Positions 9,501-20,309 of a stretch of DNA of 64,000 nt are shown piece by piece. Numbering within the stretch: position 1 is the first letter of the stretch; every line of letters begins with the position of its first letter. The translations under genes and the position numbers were made by a program. The notes beneath the pieces were generated by a model that searched no databases, was not told the DNA's origin, and worked only from the letters and a program-made list of their open reading frames with translations. The stretch is taken from contig QRDG01000140.1 of the NCBI GenBank assembly GCA_012064385.1, positions 1,219,707 to 1,283,706 on the forward strand, given 5' to 3'. This DNA is from Puccinellia tenuiflora. Lineage: Eukaryota > Streptophyta > Magnoliopsida > Poales > Poaceae.

Positions 9501-12500
9501 CCATGACAAAGCAGCCCCGACGACATTACGAAATTATGTGGTACCGGAGAAGATCGCACAAGCTTGGGAAGAAGAAGGTCGCAAGGAAGACTTGGGAGAA
9601 ATACGGGCATGGCTTGGACAAGGTAATGTCGACATTACAGGTCTCGAGCAAAGTAAAATTCGGAAATGTCCAGAAGGAGCTTGACAAGGCAAGGAACTAG
9701 AGGCTTTACACCAAGCCAATGCGGATCAGCAAGTCATACTACAGATCACTGATTTCGTGGCTCAAGGAAGGTGACAACAATACAAAAAAATTCCACCAGA
9801 AAGCAGGGACGAAGCTAGGAAAGAAGGTCCCCGCCGCTTCCTGGTAAGCCAGCTGGACTTGCTAGCTGTGATTAGACAGTTTCCCAATGCAGACCCAGCA
9901 AAAGAAAAGGAGGTTATCTCGTATGATCAAGGCATACAAAGAAAGAAGGGGCAGTGCGACGGCCGTCAGAAGGAAAGAAAGAAATGGACAGCGCCGTAGG
10001 AAGGCTGTGTGAAGCTAAATGTGGATGGGTCCTACTCGAGTGATTCGTTGGTCGGTGATGGCATGATCTTACGAGACCATGAGGGCACTGTCATTTTTGC
10101 AGCCTGTCGCCAGCTGCTGGACTATGTGGGTGCTGTGGATGCAGAGCTAGCTGAAATGGAGGAGGGGCTCTCACTGTCGCTCCAGTGGTCCACACTGAAC
10201 GTCAACGCCAAGACGGACTGTGCAGAAGCCCGAGAGCTGATCAAGCTGGACATGCCGAACACATCCATCTATGTAAGCAGAGTCCAAGCTATCCATGAGC
10301 TGATAAGGGAAAGAAATGTCCTAGTGGCCAGGGTCGATCGTGACGCAAATAGCACAAAGTCACAAACTGGCAAAGAATGTTACAACTCAACCAAAAACCG
10401 CTGTGTGGTTGCATGGCTTTCCGCCAGAAATCGCCGCTGTAATTGCATATTACTGTAGCTCTACCAGTATTTAATAAATAGATTTCTTTCCCCGCAAAAA
10501 AAAAAAAATCAAAAAAGAGGCATACCACATCTGGTAATAGCCATATTCGCTTCGTCTTCACGATAGCCCATGTTTACTAAGAAGTTGATCTTCCTGTCCT
10601 TCTCTGACATCTCTTGTAGGAAACCCTGCCCAAAGCAAAACAAAAACAGAGATTAAGCACTTGCTATATTTTTTCTTCCTTTTAAATGCCGCTAAGGGAA
10701 AGAGGAGGAGGGATCAAAAAATATATAACAGACTGCTCATCATCTTACACTTGAAACAGCTACCTACACTAGCAATATGAAACACTTTTGGTTGTGCTGG
10801 AATAAACTGAAGGTACATGTCCAATTTTGTAGCTTCATATGATGGCACTCTGGGCTGGATGCATAGCAGTGATGAAACCCAACTATCTGATCTCATCATG
10901 TTGTTTTCATGATAAGAACTGATGGATTACGAACTGTAACTAATATTCAAATCCATAAGAACAACAGACTGTAACTAATATTCAAATGCATAAGATCCGA
11001 AGGGAAAGTGAGTGGTGCCTAAATAGAACTTTTTTTATTTCATCATGGCCACAAACAAGCAGGACAATAATACACTCATTACTATGGGGAGCTATTGTTC
11101 TGATGGTATTTAACCTCACTTCCTAAAATATTACACTCTTGCACGATAGCATTATGAGAATCTATTGTATATTATAAGTATATGATGGGTTAACCAGAAG
11201 AAATATAGACATGCTAAAAATATCTCACAAGGAAACAAAACATCTGACCTTTAACCATGTGGACTACTAACTAACAGAAAACAAACAAATTATGTAGTGT
11301 TATGTGTGTTGGCGATGTGTTACTTAGTAGCACAGTTCTTCAGTCAAAAAATTATATAATCATACAATACTTTGTAAGCTGATGTTACATGCATATCTCC
11401 AGGAAGCTAGATTTGTTGCAGGTGCACTTCTTGTACAAGTAAATCGGGCATGAGTAATCTTGAGCATTTCCAATCATTTTTGTTACTTCAACAGGATAAC
11501 GGCATTTATGTTTTCCTTGTGTAAGTAAATAGGTGATTTTTGCTAACAGTTACTCCATGCCTCAATGGTATGTTCCATTTTTTTCTTATTTTACATACTG
11601 ATATGATTTTCTGAGATCTGAACTGGTATAGCATATAGATCGAGATCTTTTTCATCTTGCCTACAGATGCTTCATTATTTGAGAAATGTGCATTGAAAGA
11701 ATTGAAGCTCCAAACTATTTTTTAGCTGCCTTTTAGTGAAATATAGTGTCAATCGGAGTTTTTTTCAGCCCTAGAATATCTTGGATTTTTTTCAGCTGTA
11801 GAAGACCAAATGTAGAGAATGGAGCTGCTATTAAATTCAATCAAGTTGAGGCCTTTGCCTAGTATCCTTTTGTGCAGGGCCTGAAACAAGGTAGATGTTT
11901 TCCAGCATTGAAAATAGTGTTTCATGACTTTGTCAAGAAACATAATCATCATATAATGTAACCAAATCATTTCAATAGTAGTAAAATAATATTTTCTAAT
12001 CATATTACACCTATCGATCAAAATTTTATTTTACGGTTTACCATCTGCTTCTTATTCCTAACTATGGTAGCCAGACAGTATAAAGAACCATAATCTGCAT
12101 CAATTTGTGTTGGTGTTATAAAGGAAATGGTCAAAAATGTTCCCTTCTGTCCTGCATCTATTTGTTCACACATATGTACTGTATGATACATATGTTACAG
12201 CCTTACTATGTCTATGTTTGAATCCAGATTCTGTAACATACTAAATCTGAACGAATGTTTTGTCGGGTTATGTTAACTCATACAGTAATCATTTAGTTTT
12301 TGTTTCTTTCATGTCGAAATAGAATGGGTGTTTCAGCTTTTAGTTTAACGTCTGATTAAACCATTAGAATACATGTTGAAGATACATGTTACTTCAGCAA
12401 ACATAATAAATTACTGTGGTATATCGTGCTGCTTCTTATAGTTATTTGCTGCCAGGAAACAGCCTACGGTCATGGCAATATATTGTACTCCCTCCGTCCC

Positions 12501-15500
12501 AAAAAAGATGTCATAAGTTTGTCTAAATTTTGATGTACCTAGACATGATTTAGTGTATAGATACATCCAAATTTAGACAAATTTGTGACATCCTTTTTGG
12601 GACAGAGGTAGTACTATGTCTTCATCACCGTCACTATTTCAAACAACAGTTATTTAGGCTCTCTTTACAAGTCACAAAAGATACTGAAGACTCTTCATTA
12701 CATGTGAAAGACATCTTTTTTTACCTAATCCATCTGTGTTCTATCTACAGGTGTATCCATCTGTCATTTCTACTTCTTATGCAGTAATATCCAGTTAACG
12801 TTTATCTTTTAGTCTCTTGTGTCCTATTGCTAGAGACAATGAGATCTGCAGTGGAGACTATATAGGAAAACCAATAAACAGTAGTTGTACATTATTGGTG
12901 ATTATTGATTGGTTTGTGACTAATGAAATATGATCACCGGCTATTTATCCTCGATTTCTTTTACAGCTACTACATCCTACAATCCATATTATAAAGGAGT
13001 TTTCCATGATATAATTGACTCCTACCTATTTTATCTTCTCTGTTTATTACTTATGTGTTGTTTATTCAGTGTAAAATTGAGTGGAGTTCATTAGTGTGTG
13101 CCTGCCAATGGTCACGATGGGACTAGCTGCTAAATATGAGCAAATCTGAAGCAGGTTGCCGTATTTGTATTCTTGTTTGTGCACTAAAAGAGAGAATGAG
13201 GATGAGACCACATGTGGTAGAGTGGTCAGTAATGGTGAAATACTTAGTCCTTATATTATAATGTGCTTGCTCTCATTTGTAGCGATAAACTAGACGAGGA
13301 AGATTGGATGCAATATTGGTCAGTAATGGTGAAATACTTAGTCCTTATATGTTATAATTACTGATCAGGAGGTATAATGATTTTAATATTGACAGCAACC
13401 ATGACGCACAGAGTTATCAACAAAGCCTACATTGAAAAGTTCAAATAGTTTATTCAAGAAGAAAATGTGTCCAGCCCGAATGTGACAGTCACACCAACAG
13501 CAACAAAATTTTGACAACTCAAAAACTGACATGATAACCAACTTCATGCAGGCAACCAATATAGAGAAGATCAAAGATAAAGAAGGCATCCACAAAGCAT
13601 AATATTACCATAGATGTTCTTTCTAGAAGAGTAGGTATTGACATTTATCTCTCAGATATGATATTACTATAACTTGCGGGGGCCTAAGAGCATCATACAT
13701 ATATAACATGTCATCTTATTTTTTGTGAGTGCCATCTCATATTTTAGCAGATGTTATAGGAGCTGTGGCATACATAAGACCGACTGAAGAAACTAAGCCA
13801 TATTTTGGGCATACCCAAATCCTGAATATTGTGCTGCTGATCAAAAACAAATATTCCATCCGTCCTAAAATAATTGACATTTGGTTCGCATGTATCCATA
13901 CGTGTTTTAGTGTGTAGGTTTACTCATTGTAGTTCGTATGTGGTCTACATTGACGTCATATATTTTGGGACGGAGGGAGTACGTACTATTGTACTACCAG
14001 ACTTCACATGGTATGCCTTTACAACATTATTTATAATAATTTTTGGCAACAATCAAGAAGAAAGATTATGGGTGTGAAATCCAAATTAATTAATATCAAC
14101 TCAACAGACCATGTTGTTATGGGAACATCTACAACAGTCAAAAAAATTGGCAGTAAGCCTTCACTTGGAATTAACATTCATTTGACATCTCTCTTATTGG
14201 TATCAAATGAAAATTAGTTATTTGAAATAATATGAAGGATATTCTCTATCATCAACCAGCATAAATCAAGTTTATATAAATTAGTCTATTCTTGAGACTA
14301 GGGATGTACAAAACAGGTATGTGAGACTACAATTTCGATATTGCCCTTTAAATTTGTATCACCGTGGAACATGATGGATCTATTTTGTATGAAAATAAGA
14401 CCTGTTTCGATGAAAATATTTACTACTAAAAGGAATACCATGATGGAATCAAACAAGATGATTCTCCAATCACTTGCAACTTGGAACCATTCCACAGTAG
14501 GATTTTCTCCAATCACTTCCTTTTAGATCTACAAAATATTTGCTTTGATTCTTTTACCACAACGTAAAAGAGCTAGAGCAGCGTCCCTACCAATCGAAAA
14601 TCACTGGTGTCTCGAATATTAATGTTTGACATTTGTTTCCGCATAAACACTAACTATCTATAAATGGTATCTAAAAATACTTTCTACAAGATGATGCTGT
14701 GAAGGTGTTGCCTGCGATGTGCGTGGGCTATTGTTCTAGGTTTATGTAAGCAACATCAAGTGCTCAAACTTCACAATGCAATTCTAAACTGATGAAATTC
14801 TGGGAGCAAAATAAACAAATAAGATCAAAAAGTACATAAACGGGTGCTCGACGTATGCATGGCAAAGATTTCGCATGTATCAGCATACATATTATCAGAG
14901 ATTTCTCAGTTACTGAACTAATGACAAGGAATCATCTACCTCATCATTAGAAGCATCAGAGTTGGGTTCACTACCATCAGCATCCTCGTCTCCATCCCAA
15001 TAATCAGAATCAAGATCATCGTCATCTTCAGTACTCTGGGGGATGAAGTCAGAAGTAGAGCAATTACCCACCGCAGCATCATTCTCTAGTGTCTGCATTT
15101 TGACATGACCAACTGTAACATGCAATCCTTGCCACCATGCAGCAAAAGCATCATATAATAAATTTAGTAACAGAAGCACATAAACAAATACCTGATAAGT
15201 GAGAAAAAGCTCAACCAATGCATTTGAATCACTGTGCCCTGAAAGCAAAATGCCCGATTGAAACAGAAGGTGCAAACACACTATGACAAATGAAATTAAA
15301 TTTATTACTTTTAGCATTACCGATCTCCTTAATGCCCTTGATGACCATTTCTTTTGAGAAACCCATTCCCACATACTCCTTGATTAAAGAAGTAGATGGT
15401 GCTTCCCCATTGGCCCACCCATTGGAATCCTTTAAACAGTACATTAACAAATATTACACCAAGATCATAATAATAACAAGGTAATAACAAGTCGGGCTAG

Positions 15501-16500
15501 TCTTGTGCTGAAAGAAAAAAAATCAGTTATTACCTGGCCTACCAGTGTTGACGGGCCAGCAGCATCGAAACTCCTCAAGTCCCGAGCGGATGAGGGTTCA
15601 GCCTCACCATCAGTTTCCCACTCAAACTTATCACTATCGTCGCTATCGCTAAGCCAGTCCTGTACATGAGTTAAGCACGCCTCAATCAATATTGAAAGCA
15701 ACCCAGCAGCAAAGCAAGAACTTATTGCGTCATAAGCCCAAAACAACCACAAAATATCACAACTGAAATCTCGAGTGCGAAATCAGCACAACCAGATTCC
15801 GTTCTAGAGTCTATGAAGAAAAGAAAAAAGGTTCATCCTTTTTATTGAACAAACCCCCTCCCACCCCCAATCACAAGACATTAGGCTAATCCCCAAAAAA
15901 TATGCAACAGTTCAATTAGAAACAGTTTAAGTTTTGGTTATGGGAATGCCTAACTAACTGAAGTGTGCTAGCTTTCAATTAAAAAACATATATAAGATTG
16001 AATAGACCATAAAACAAGATGCAGATGAGAGTGCCTTATGAAGAAGATGTTTATGTGGTGCTGTGATTTCACCTACATAGGTCAATATTTTGACAAACTA
16101 TTGCATCGACAAAACTGGGGTAATCAGCACAGGACGGTCCAACGCTACAGGACCAGAGGGCACGTCGAGGAAGGGGGGAAACCATATTTTTCGATCAAAC
16201 AAACCACCAAAAACCCCCACATGCGAACCAAATCGTGCACGGAGAGATACGTTAACAACAATGGAAAGCACGAACACAAATGATCTATCTATCCGTGTGT
16301 TTCGAGGCAATGGAAACAGAAAATACTGTGCAAAAGAACTGGTTTTTAGAAGGAACTCCTACGAAATACAATCCTCCCATACAAAATTACTGCTTCAGCA
16401 TTCCAATTATCTACCGAAAGAAGATCTTTTGAATCGAGGGGCCCTAAAATTGCCAGAAGATAGGAAGGAGGGGGATGGGTGGGGGAAAACCTACCACCAT
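5393..16500 (-). CDS. DRM2: DRM-type de novo DNA cytosine methyltransferase, complete 8-exon gene
   Basis: Domains-rearranged methyltransferase, the nuclear enzyme that adds 5-methylcytosine in all contexts (notably CHH) at sites guided by 24-nt siRNAs. Coding exons on the minus strand: 16500-16495, 15659-15534, 15429-15321, 15238-15192, 15092-14940, 10625-10526, 6724-6657, 6565-5393. All introns are GT-AG and phases agree, giving 593 residues, close to rice OsDRM2. The start MVDWLSDSD and the order UBA (about 56-95), acidic linker, UBA (about 155-200), methyltransferase (about 230-593) fit the family. The rearranged motif order is visible: ENVALAPKG (VI) and LGNSFQV (X) come before LSLFTGIGGG (I, about 475) and GGSPCNN with catalytic Cys554 (IV). 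No frameshift or stop was found. Introns 5 and 6 are long (4.3 and 3.8 kb) and carry transposons. Confidence 0.95.
6657..6724 (-). CDS. DRM2: DRM exon 7
   Basis: 68 bp between acceptor CCTAG and donor GTATCT; completes the second UBA domain (residues GVEASVYELVDSVCASQAAG). Confidence 0.88.
7203..7960 (+). pseudogene. LINE ORF1 remnant with CCHC zinc knuckle
   Basis: The frame from 7203 gives a DUF4283-like RNA-binding segment (MPVWVKIWDVPWNKQNKDIG). It is followed in other frames by a zinc knuckle with CFHCGFMGHDGNG at 7554-7591, whose last Cys is out of frame by one missing base. ORF1 proteins of plant LINEs package the RNA. The one here is broken by frameshifts. Confidence 0.6.
8600..9790 (+). 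pseudogene. LINE ORF2 endonuclease remnant, split by a solo LTR
   Basis: Before 8985 the translation resembles the plant LINE apurinic-type endonuclease (WLVMGDFNEALWQEE in a shifted frame). After 9329 it resumes with VKVRLDRAVATHTWG and the conserved SDHCPI. Past 9700 it has the typical linker SWLKEGDNNTKKFH. In-frame stops and shifts make it non-functional. Confidence 0.65.
8990..9324. mobile_element. Solo LTR inside the LINE
   Basis: 335 bp starting TGTCAGGACCC and ending GGGTCCTGACA, flanked by a perfect 5-bp target duplication CCCTT (8985-8989 and 9325-9329). Removing it restores the LINE reading GVPFTYDNKR across the site. TG...CA ends, the 5-bp duplication and no internal domain mark a solo LTR left by LTR-LTR recombination. 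Confidence 0.85.
10009..10458 (+). pseudogene. LINE RNase H domain remnant
   Basis: An open frame of about 149 codons with VKLNVDGSYSSDS, an acidic GAVDAELAEMEEGL segment and VARVDRDAN, matching the RNase H-like domain (RVT_3) at the 3' end of plant LINE ORF2. The catalytic-type residues DGS, AEL and D are recognisable. There is no ATG in context; it is the tail of the broken ORF2. Confidence 0.65.
10526..10625 (-). CDS. DRM2: DRM exon 6
   Basis: 100 bp, acceptor GGGCAG and donor GTATGC. Encodes GFLQEMSEKDRKINFLVNMG and on to RCG, the first part of the second UBA domain. The donor is only about 15 bp from the poly(A) tail of the LINE in intron 6. Confidence 0.88.
12488..12611. mobile_element. 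Stowaway MITE (Tc1/Mariner type)
   Basis: 124 bp beginning CTCCCTCCGTCCC and ending GGGACAGAGGTAG, with inverted internal arms (TTTGTCTAAATTT / AAATTTAGACAAA) and a TA target duplication on both sides (12486-12487, 12612-12613). Confidence 0.9.
13854..13979. mobile_element. Stowaway MITE, diverged left end
   Basis: 126 bp, left end TTCCATCCGTCC, right end GGGACGGAGGGAG, TA on both sides (13852-13853, 13980-13981). The ATAATTGACAT / ATTGACGTCATAT inner arms agree with Stowaway structure. Confidence 0.85.
14940..15092 (-). CDS. DRM2: DRM exon 5: acidic linker
   Basis: 153 bp, acceptor AATGCAG and donor GTAGAT. Encodes TLENDAAVGNCSTSD followed by an Asp/Glu-rich stretch between the two UBA domains. 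Confidence 0.88.
15192..15238 (-). CDS. DRM2: DRM exon 4
   Basis: 47 bp, acceptor CTTTCAG and donor GTATTT. Encodes HSDSNALVELFLTYQ, the end of the first UBA domain. Confidence 0.88.
15321..15429 (-). CDS. DRM2: DRM exon 3
   Basis: 109 bp, acceptor TTAAAG and donor GTAATG. Encodes DSNGWANGEAPSTSLIKEYV and the conserved GMGFSKEMV of the first UBA domain. The codon for Gly81 is split across the next intron. Confidence 0.88.
15534..15659 (-). CDS. DRM2: DRM exon 2
   Basis: 126 bp, acceptor TGTACAG and donor GTAATA. Encodes DWLSDSDDSDKFEWETDG and on to STLVGQ, the conserved acidic N-terminus. Confidence 0.88.
16495..16500 (-). CDS. DRM2: DRM exon 1: coding part (Met-Val)
   Basis: ATG GTG followed at once by donor GTAGGT. 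Joining it to exon 2 gives MVDW, the conserved start of grass DRM proteins, so a two-codon first coding exon is credible. The CT-rich 5' UTR lies above 16500. A TATA-like TGTATAT on the minus strand near 16750 is a weak promoter candidate. Confidence 0.8.
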
Positions 16501-16795
16501 TGTTGACCCCCTCTGGCCTCTCTCTCCCCCTCTGAAGGGGAGGAGAGAGCGGATGCGGAGGAGAGCGCGAGGGCTACGGCGGCTGCAAACGAGGAGAGGG
16601 CTCGCGATGGAGACGGCGGAGAGGGCGAGCGCGATGGAGGCGGCGGAGGAGGAGGAGGGGAGCGCAAGGGCGACGGCGACTGCGCAGTCTCCTCCGCCCC
16701 GCCCCCTCTGCTTTAGACAATGGAGCACACACGATCGCGGTGCGTGATATACACAAGTCTGCAGCTCCCGCTGCGGCGTGCTGCTTACACGAAAC
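16501..16795 (-). promoter_or_regulatory. DRM 5' UTR and core promoter region
   Basis: GC-rich sequence directly upstream of the DRM start, with purine/pyrimidine tracts typical of grass 5' UTRs. A weak TATA-like motif (TGTATATC, minus strand) lies near 16745-16752. Frames on both strands here are low-complexity and are not taken as genes. Confidence 0.45.
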
Positions 16796-17520
16796 GTTTT
16801 CGGCGAGGGAACATAAGTACGCGGATAATGGGCACGAGACGCGCCCCTTTTCGACCTGTGGCTGCACACAGGGGCTGGCCACACAGATCCTGCGCGCAGC
16901 GCACATCTCTATAGGCAGGTGAGAGGAAAGAGAAACATGAAAGATGCATTAGATAATAATAATAATGGAGACAGACTGGTTACAGTTGGCAAGCATTAAG
17001 CTTTGTCAATTTTTGATCAGTATGTCCTTATTATTTTTCGGCGAGGAAACAGAAAATATGTACGAGACGTAGAGATGAGACGCTCCTTTTCGATCTGTGG
17101 CTGCACAGGGGCTGGCCACACAAATCCTGTACGCAGCGCACATCTCTATAGGCAGGTGGGAGGAAAGAGAAACATAAAAGTGCGTAGACGCATAAGCGGT
17201 AGTGATAATAATAATGGAGACAGACTGGTTATGGCTAGCAAGCATTAAGCTTTGTCAATTTTTGATCAGTATGTCTTTATTATTTTTCGACGAGGAAACA
17301 AAAAATGTGTACGAGACGTAGAGATGAGACGCTCCTTTTCGACCTGTGGCTGCATACAGGGGCTGGCCACACAGATCCCGTGCACAGCGCACATCTCCAT
17401 GGGCAAGTGGGAGGAGAGAGAAACGTAAAAGTTTGTATGTAAGCCCGTGGTGATGATAATAATATAGACAGACGGGTCATAACTGTCAAACACCAAGCTT
17501 TGTCAGTTTTTGACCAGTCT
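16796..17520. repeat. Three tandem ~245-bp repeats upstream of DRM
   Basis: Units begin near 16796, 17035 and 17280 with TTTTCGGCGAGG(G)AAC or a variant. Each contains the same order of blocks: GAGACG...CCTTTTCGA, CTGTGGCTGCA, GGGGCTGGCCACACA, GCGCACATCTC, AGAGAAAC, a (AATA)-type run, AAGCTTTGTCA and TTTTTGATCAGTATGT. The anchor GTCAATTTTTGATCAG recurs at about 17007, 17252 and 17503. The array covers about 0.3-1.0 kb upstream of the DRM start codon. Confidence 0.85.
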
Positions 17521-17671
17521 GTATGTATGTTGATACAAATCGTTAGTCAAAATTGTCTTGTCTTCCCCTAGGTAGATTTGGATTCTGTTAGAGCAACTAT
17601 AATAGATCTGTAAATTTTACCGTTAAATTGTTTTACGTTATGCTGTGAAACACTTTTATAGTGTGGACATA

Positions 17672-17825
17672 GGCGGATCCACCATCCCTCCAACTCGGGC
17701 AGCCACCCGGGCTTGCCGGCAGTGGACCTCCTTGCATCTCAAAATTTTCTATGAAAATTTATCTGAAAAAATGGCACCATATACAAGTTTGTCCAGGCTT
17801 CTAGAACTTTCTGCGTCCGCCAATG
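17672..17825. mobile_element. Short non-autonomous DNA element with 12-bp flanking duplication
   Basis: A 154-bp segment with ends GGCGGATCC... and ...GCGTCCGCCAATG, lying between perfect copies of AGTGTGGACATA (17660-17671 and 17826-17837). A duplication of 9 bp or more with GGCGGA inverted ends suggests a Mutator-like non-autonomous element. The family is uncertain. Confidence 0.55.
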
Positions 17826-17837
17826 AGTGTGGACATA

Positions 17838-18276
17838 TATCGTAAAACACTTTTAGGTATGGCGTGTGCTCTAGCAGAACACACAACCTAAAAGGAAGGG
17901 AGGGACTCGTTCTTAATCGACCGAGAATTAGCTTAATTTTCTATCAGTTATAACCAACAACGGTTCTTGTCCGACAACGGCTAAGCTGAAATTTTGCTCC
18001 TGTCGACCAGATCTACCTAGGACTGCAAATATGAGGTACGTAGCGCCCCGTTTTATAGTACATGTTAAAGTAAATACAGGATGTCCTCGTTCACTGTATC
18101 TGATTGGGCCACGTTTTACCCCCAATAAATCTAGAACAACATGTTTTATGGGATGTTCATACTCGTCACATAATCTTAATTCCACATGTCATTGCACGAA
18201 TTTCAAATCCGAGATATCATATCGAATTTCTCCGAGATGTTGGATGGCTTAAGACATCGACTTCAACATGAAAAAG
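17838..18276. other. Spacer
   Basis: AT-rich sequence without a recognisable gene, repeat or element. Confidence 0.5.
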
Positions 18277-18453
18277 GGTTTTTTATTTTTGAGCCCCACT
18301 TCTCTTAGTTCTCCTCGTTTGAGTCCTACTACCTTAGCCATCCTCGGTTTTGCTCCACTTTGATCTTCCGAGGCTCCAAAGGTGGCCAAACGGCTGTTTC
18401 GGTCGGGTCAACCTTGTTTGACCGTTACTGCGCTAAAGTCTGTCACGTGTGGG
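18277..18453 (+). repeat. Left terminal inverted repeat
   Basis: Pairs with 24965-25143 on the opposite strand. The first 13 bases are identical and later blocks are about three-quarters identical. Confidence 0.7.
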
Positions 18454-18965
18454 ACCGGTTGTTGGGAGACTTCTTTGGTTGGGATTGGCATGTTTAGTCC
18501 CACACCTCGCTAGTTTGGAGACTGAACAACCAGTTTATAAGCAGTCTGCGCACTGCATTTAATGTAAATGTTTAGCTTGGTGCTCTTCTAAAGTCAAATA
18601 GACTTCCGACGAATTCTATTTGACCTTAGAAGTGGCAACAAGATTAAACATTTATGTTTAAATTGGTTGTGTTGGCATTGATTAAATCATGATCAACTTA
18701 GAAATAATTCGTTTTTTAACTACATCTTTACTTCGTCTGCGCATTCTACATGCCTAATGTTGATCATGATAGACATTTAATTTGTTAAGACTGGAATTAT
18801 GAAATTACGATTTGAAACAGAAATTAGGAAATCTAAATATTTCATTAGTACTTCTTCTCCGAACAGTATAAAAGTCGTTCTTCTTTACAGTACTACACTA
18901 CTACTCCTTCTCCTCCGACGGCTAGTACTAAATTACTAGTACTAGTACTAATACTACTCCTAATA

Positions 18966-19262
18966 CTAGTCTAGCACTAGTATGAAAACCCTAAACCTAG
19001 TGCCTCCGCCTCTTCGCCGGCGGTGCGTCGGCGGCGTCCGCGTCGTCTTCCTCGTCCGCCTCCACCTCCTCATCCTCATCGTAGTAGACGGGGGGCTCCT
19101 CCGGCTCCTCGTCGTCGTTGACGGGACGCCGTCCGCCTCCTCCGGCTTCGTCCCCTCGTACGATTCTGCCAGAACCTGCTCCCACCAATGGGGGCCCTCA
19201 TTGTGAGAGTCGTCTCTAGGGACGTTCTCATCGCGCCACCAGTTGCTACCGTCGTCTGCCAT
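18966..19262 (-). CDS. Small ORF in TIR element, acidic C-terminal region, probably frameshifted
   Basis: From the ATG at 19262 the frame reads MADDGSNWWRDENVPRDD and GPHWWEQVLAES, ending at 18966 (98 residues). Another frame of the same strand, ending at 18997, gives a strongly acidic tail (NDDEEPEEPPVYYDEDEEVE) and a basic end AKRRRH, which looks more like protein. The original product was therefore probably MADDGSNWW... joined to the acidic tail through a frameshift. I do not recognise the family; it may be a transposon accessory protein. Confidence 0.35.
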   Translation of the reverse strand: MADDGSNWWRDENVPRDDSHNEGPHWWEQVLAESYEGTKPEEADGVPSTTTRSRRSPPSTTMRMRRWRRTRKTTRTPPTHRRRRGGGTRFRVFILVLD

Positions 19263-19997
19263 TGGTTCGGTCGGAGAAGGGTGGGTTTTTGTTTGTTGCG
19301 TGGCGGTAGGGAGAGAAATGCAATTGGAGAGATATGCAATGTGGTTTTTAGGCGAGAACTGCAATGGAACCGTTGGGAACAATCGAGTGTAGCGAGTTGA
19401 TCGAGGAGAACATTAAATTGCCTGCAGAAGTAGAATCGATAGGAGATTTCGCTAGTCTCTTGCTAAAGCCTGCGGTTGACAAGACAGGACAATAGAAGCA
19501 TCTTGACAGTCACAAGCTTTCTTTGTGGTATTTGTTTTCAACATTTTTTTCTGAACATGATCTTTGGGGTATTGATGTTGCAAACTTTATCAGTGGTAGG
19601 TGATTCCGAGCAAAATATTTCCCTTTTGCCTAGCACTTTTGCGAAGTAAAGCTCAAGGTCCTGAAAAGTGTGCTCCAAATGAGATCCAAAGCTAGGGTAA
19701 ACAGCTCATTCCTAAGCAAGTTTTTTTTTACCTTCTCAAAATGATCCAAAAAAAAACAAATTGATCCATCTACACCATGTTGAACGCGAACTGACGCGAT
19801 AATTTCATTCATGTCATGCCAATGCGCATCCAGAGTGCGCCGTGTCGTTGTCTGGACGCGCTCTGGACACGAATTGGACGCAAATTGAAATTTATGTTTC
19901 CGTTGATACTAGTTCCCCTGAAGTGAATTTTCCCCCAGTTTTTCCATTTTTATGACCTTTTTTCTCGATTTATGGGAATATTTTGTCGATGAATCTT

Positions 19998-20309
19998 ATT
20001 AAACTCATTTAATGAGTGGAATATAGTTACAAAGCTCAAAAATTCGTGATATTCAGGGATTATGTCTCCTATATGATATAGTTTATGTGAAAATTGTGAT
20101 AGGTCAATTTGCAATCTTATTTGTGGTACCTACTTCACAAAAAATGTTGATTTCGGAAATAAAAAATGAAGAATTTTTTTGTCAAAAAAATCTTGAAATC
20201 TTGCTTTGGCAATATTTTTTATAATGTCAAAACACATGTTTGTGTCGAATATGGTCATCATAGCACAAAGGTAGACATGGATATGCCATGATCTTGGTCA
20301 TTTGGCTTT
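19998..20309 (+). repeat. Internal direct repeat, copy 1
   Basis: Starts ATTAAACTCATTTAATGAG and ends with TTGGTCATTTGGCTT. Copy 2 is at 23697-24000 in the same orientation, with many substitutions. The LINE insertion begins exactly at the end of this copy. Confidence 0.75.

Larger units (their letters stand above)
6811..10511 (+). mobile_element. Degenerate LINE (L1-type) in DRM intron 6, antisense to DRM
   Basis: A plus-strand LINE with ORF1 zinc knuckle, endonuclease and RNase H parts in order, ending in a poly(A) run at 10498-10508. The region between endonuclease and RNase H is collapsed (about 9,770-10,000), so the reverse transcriptase domain is missing. Stops and frameshifts are frequent. 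The left boundary is uncertain: a TCAAAAAA-type stretch near 6798-6810 resembles the sequence after the poly(A) tail and may be the target duplication. Confidence 0.7.
10626..14939 (-). other. DRM intron 5 (4.3 kb, AT-rich, MITE-bearing)
   Basis: Long AT-rich intron with no credible coding frame. It contains two Stowaway MITEs (12488-12611 and 13854-13979). A ~35-bp direct repeat GGTCAGTAATGGTGAAATAC... occurs twice at about 13226 and 13317. Nothing else is recognised. Confidence 0.7.
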
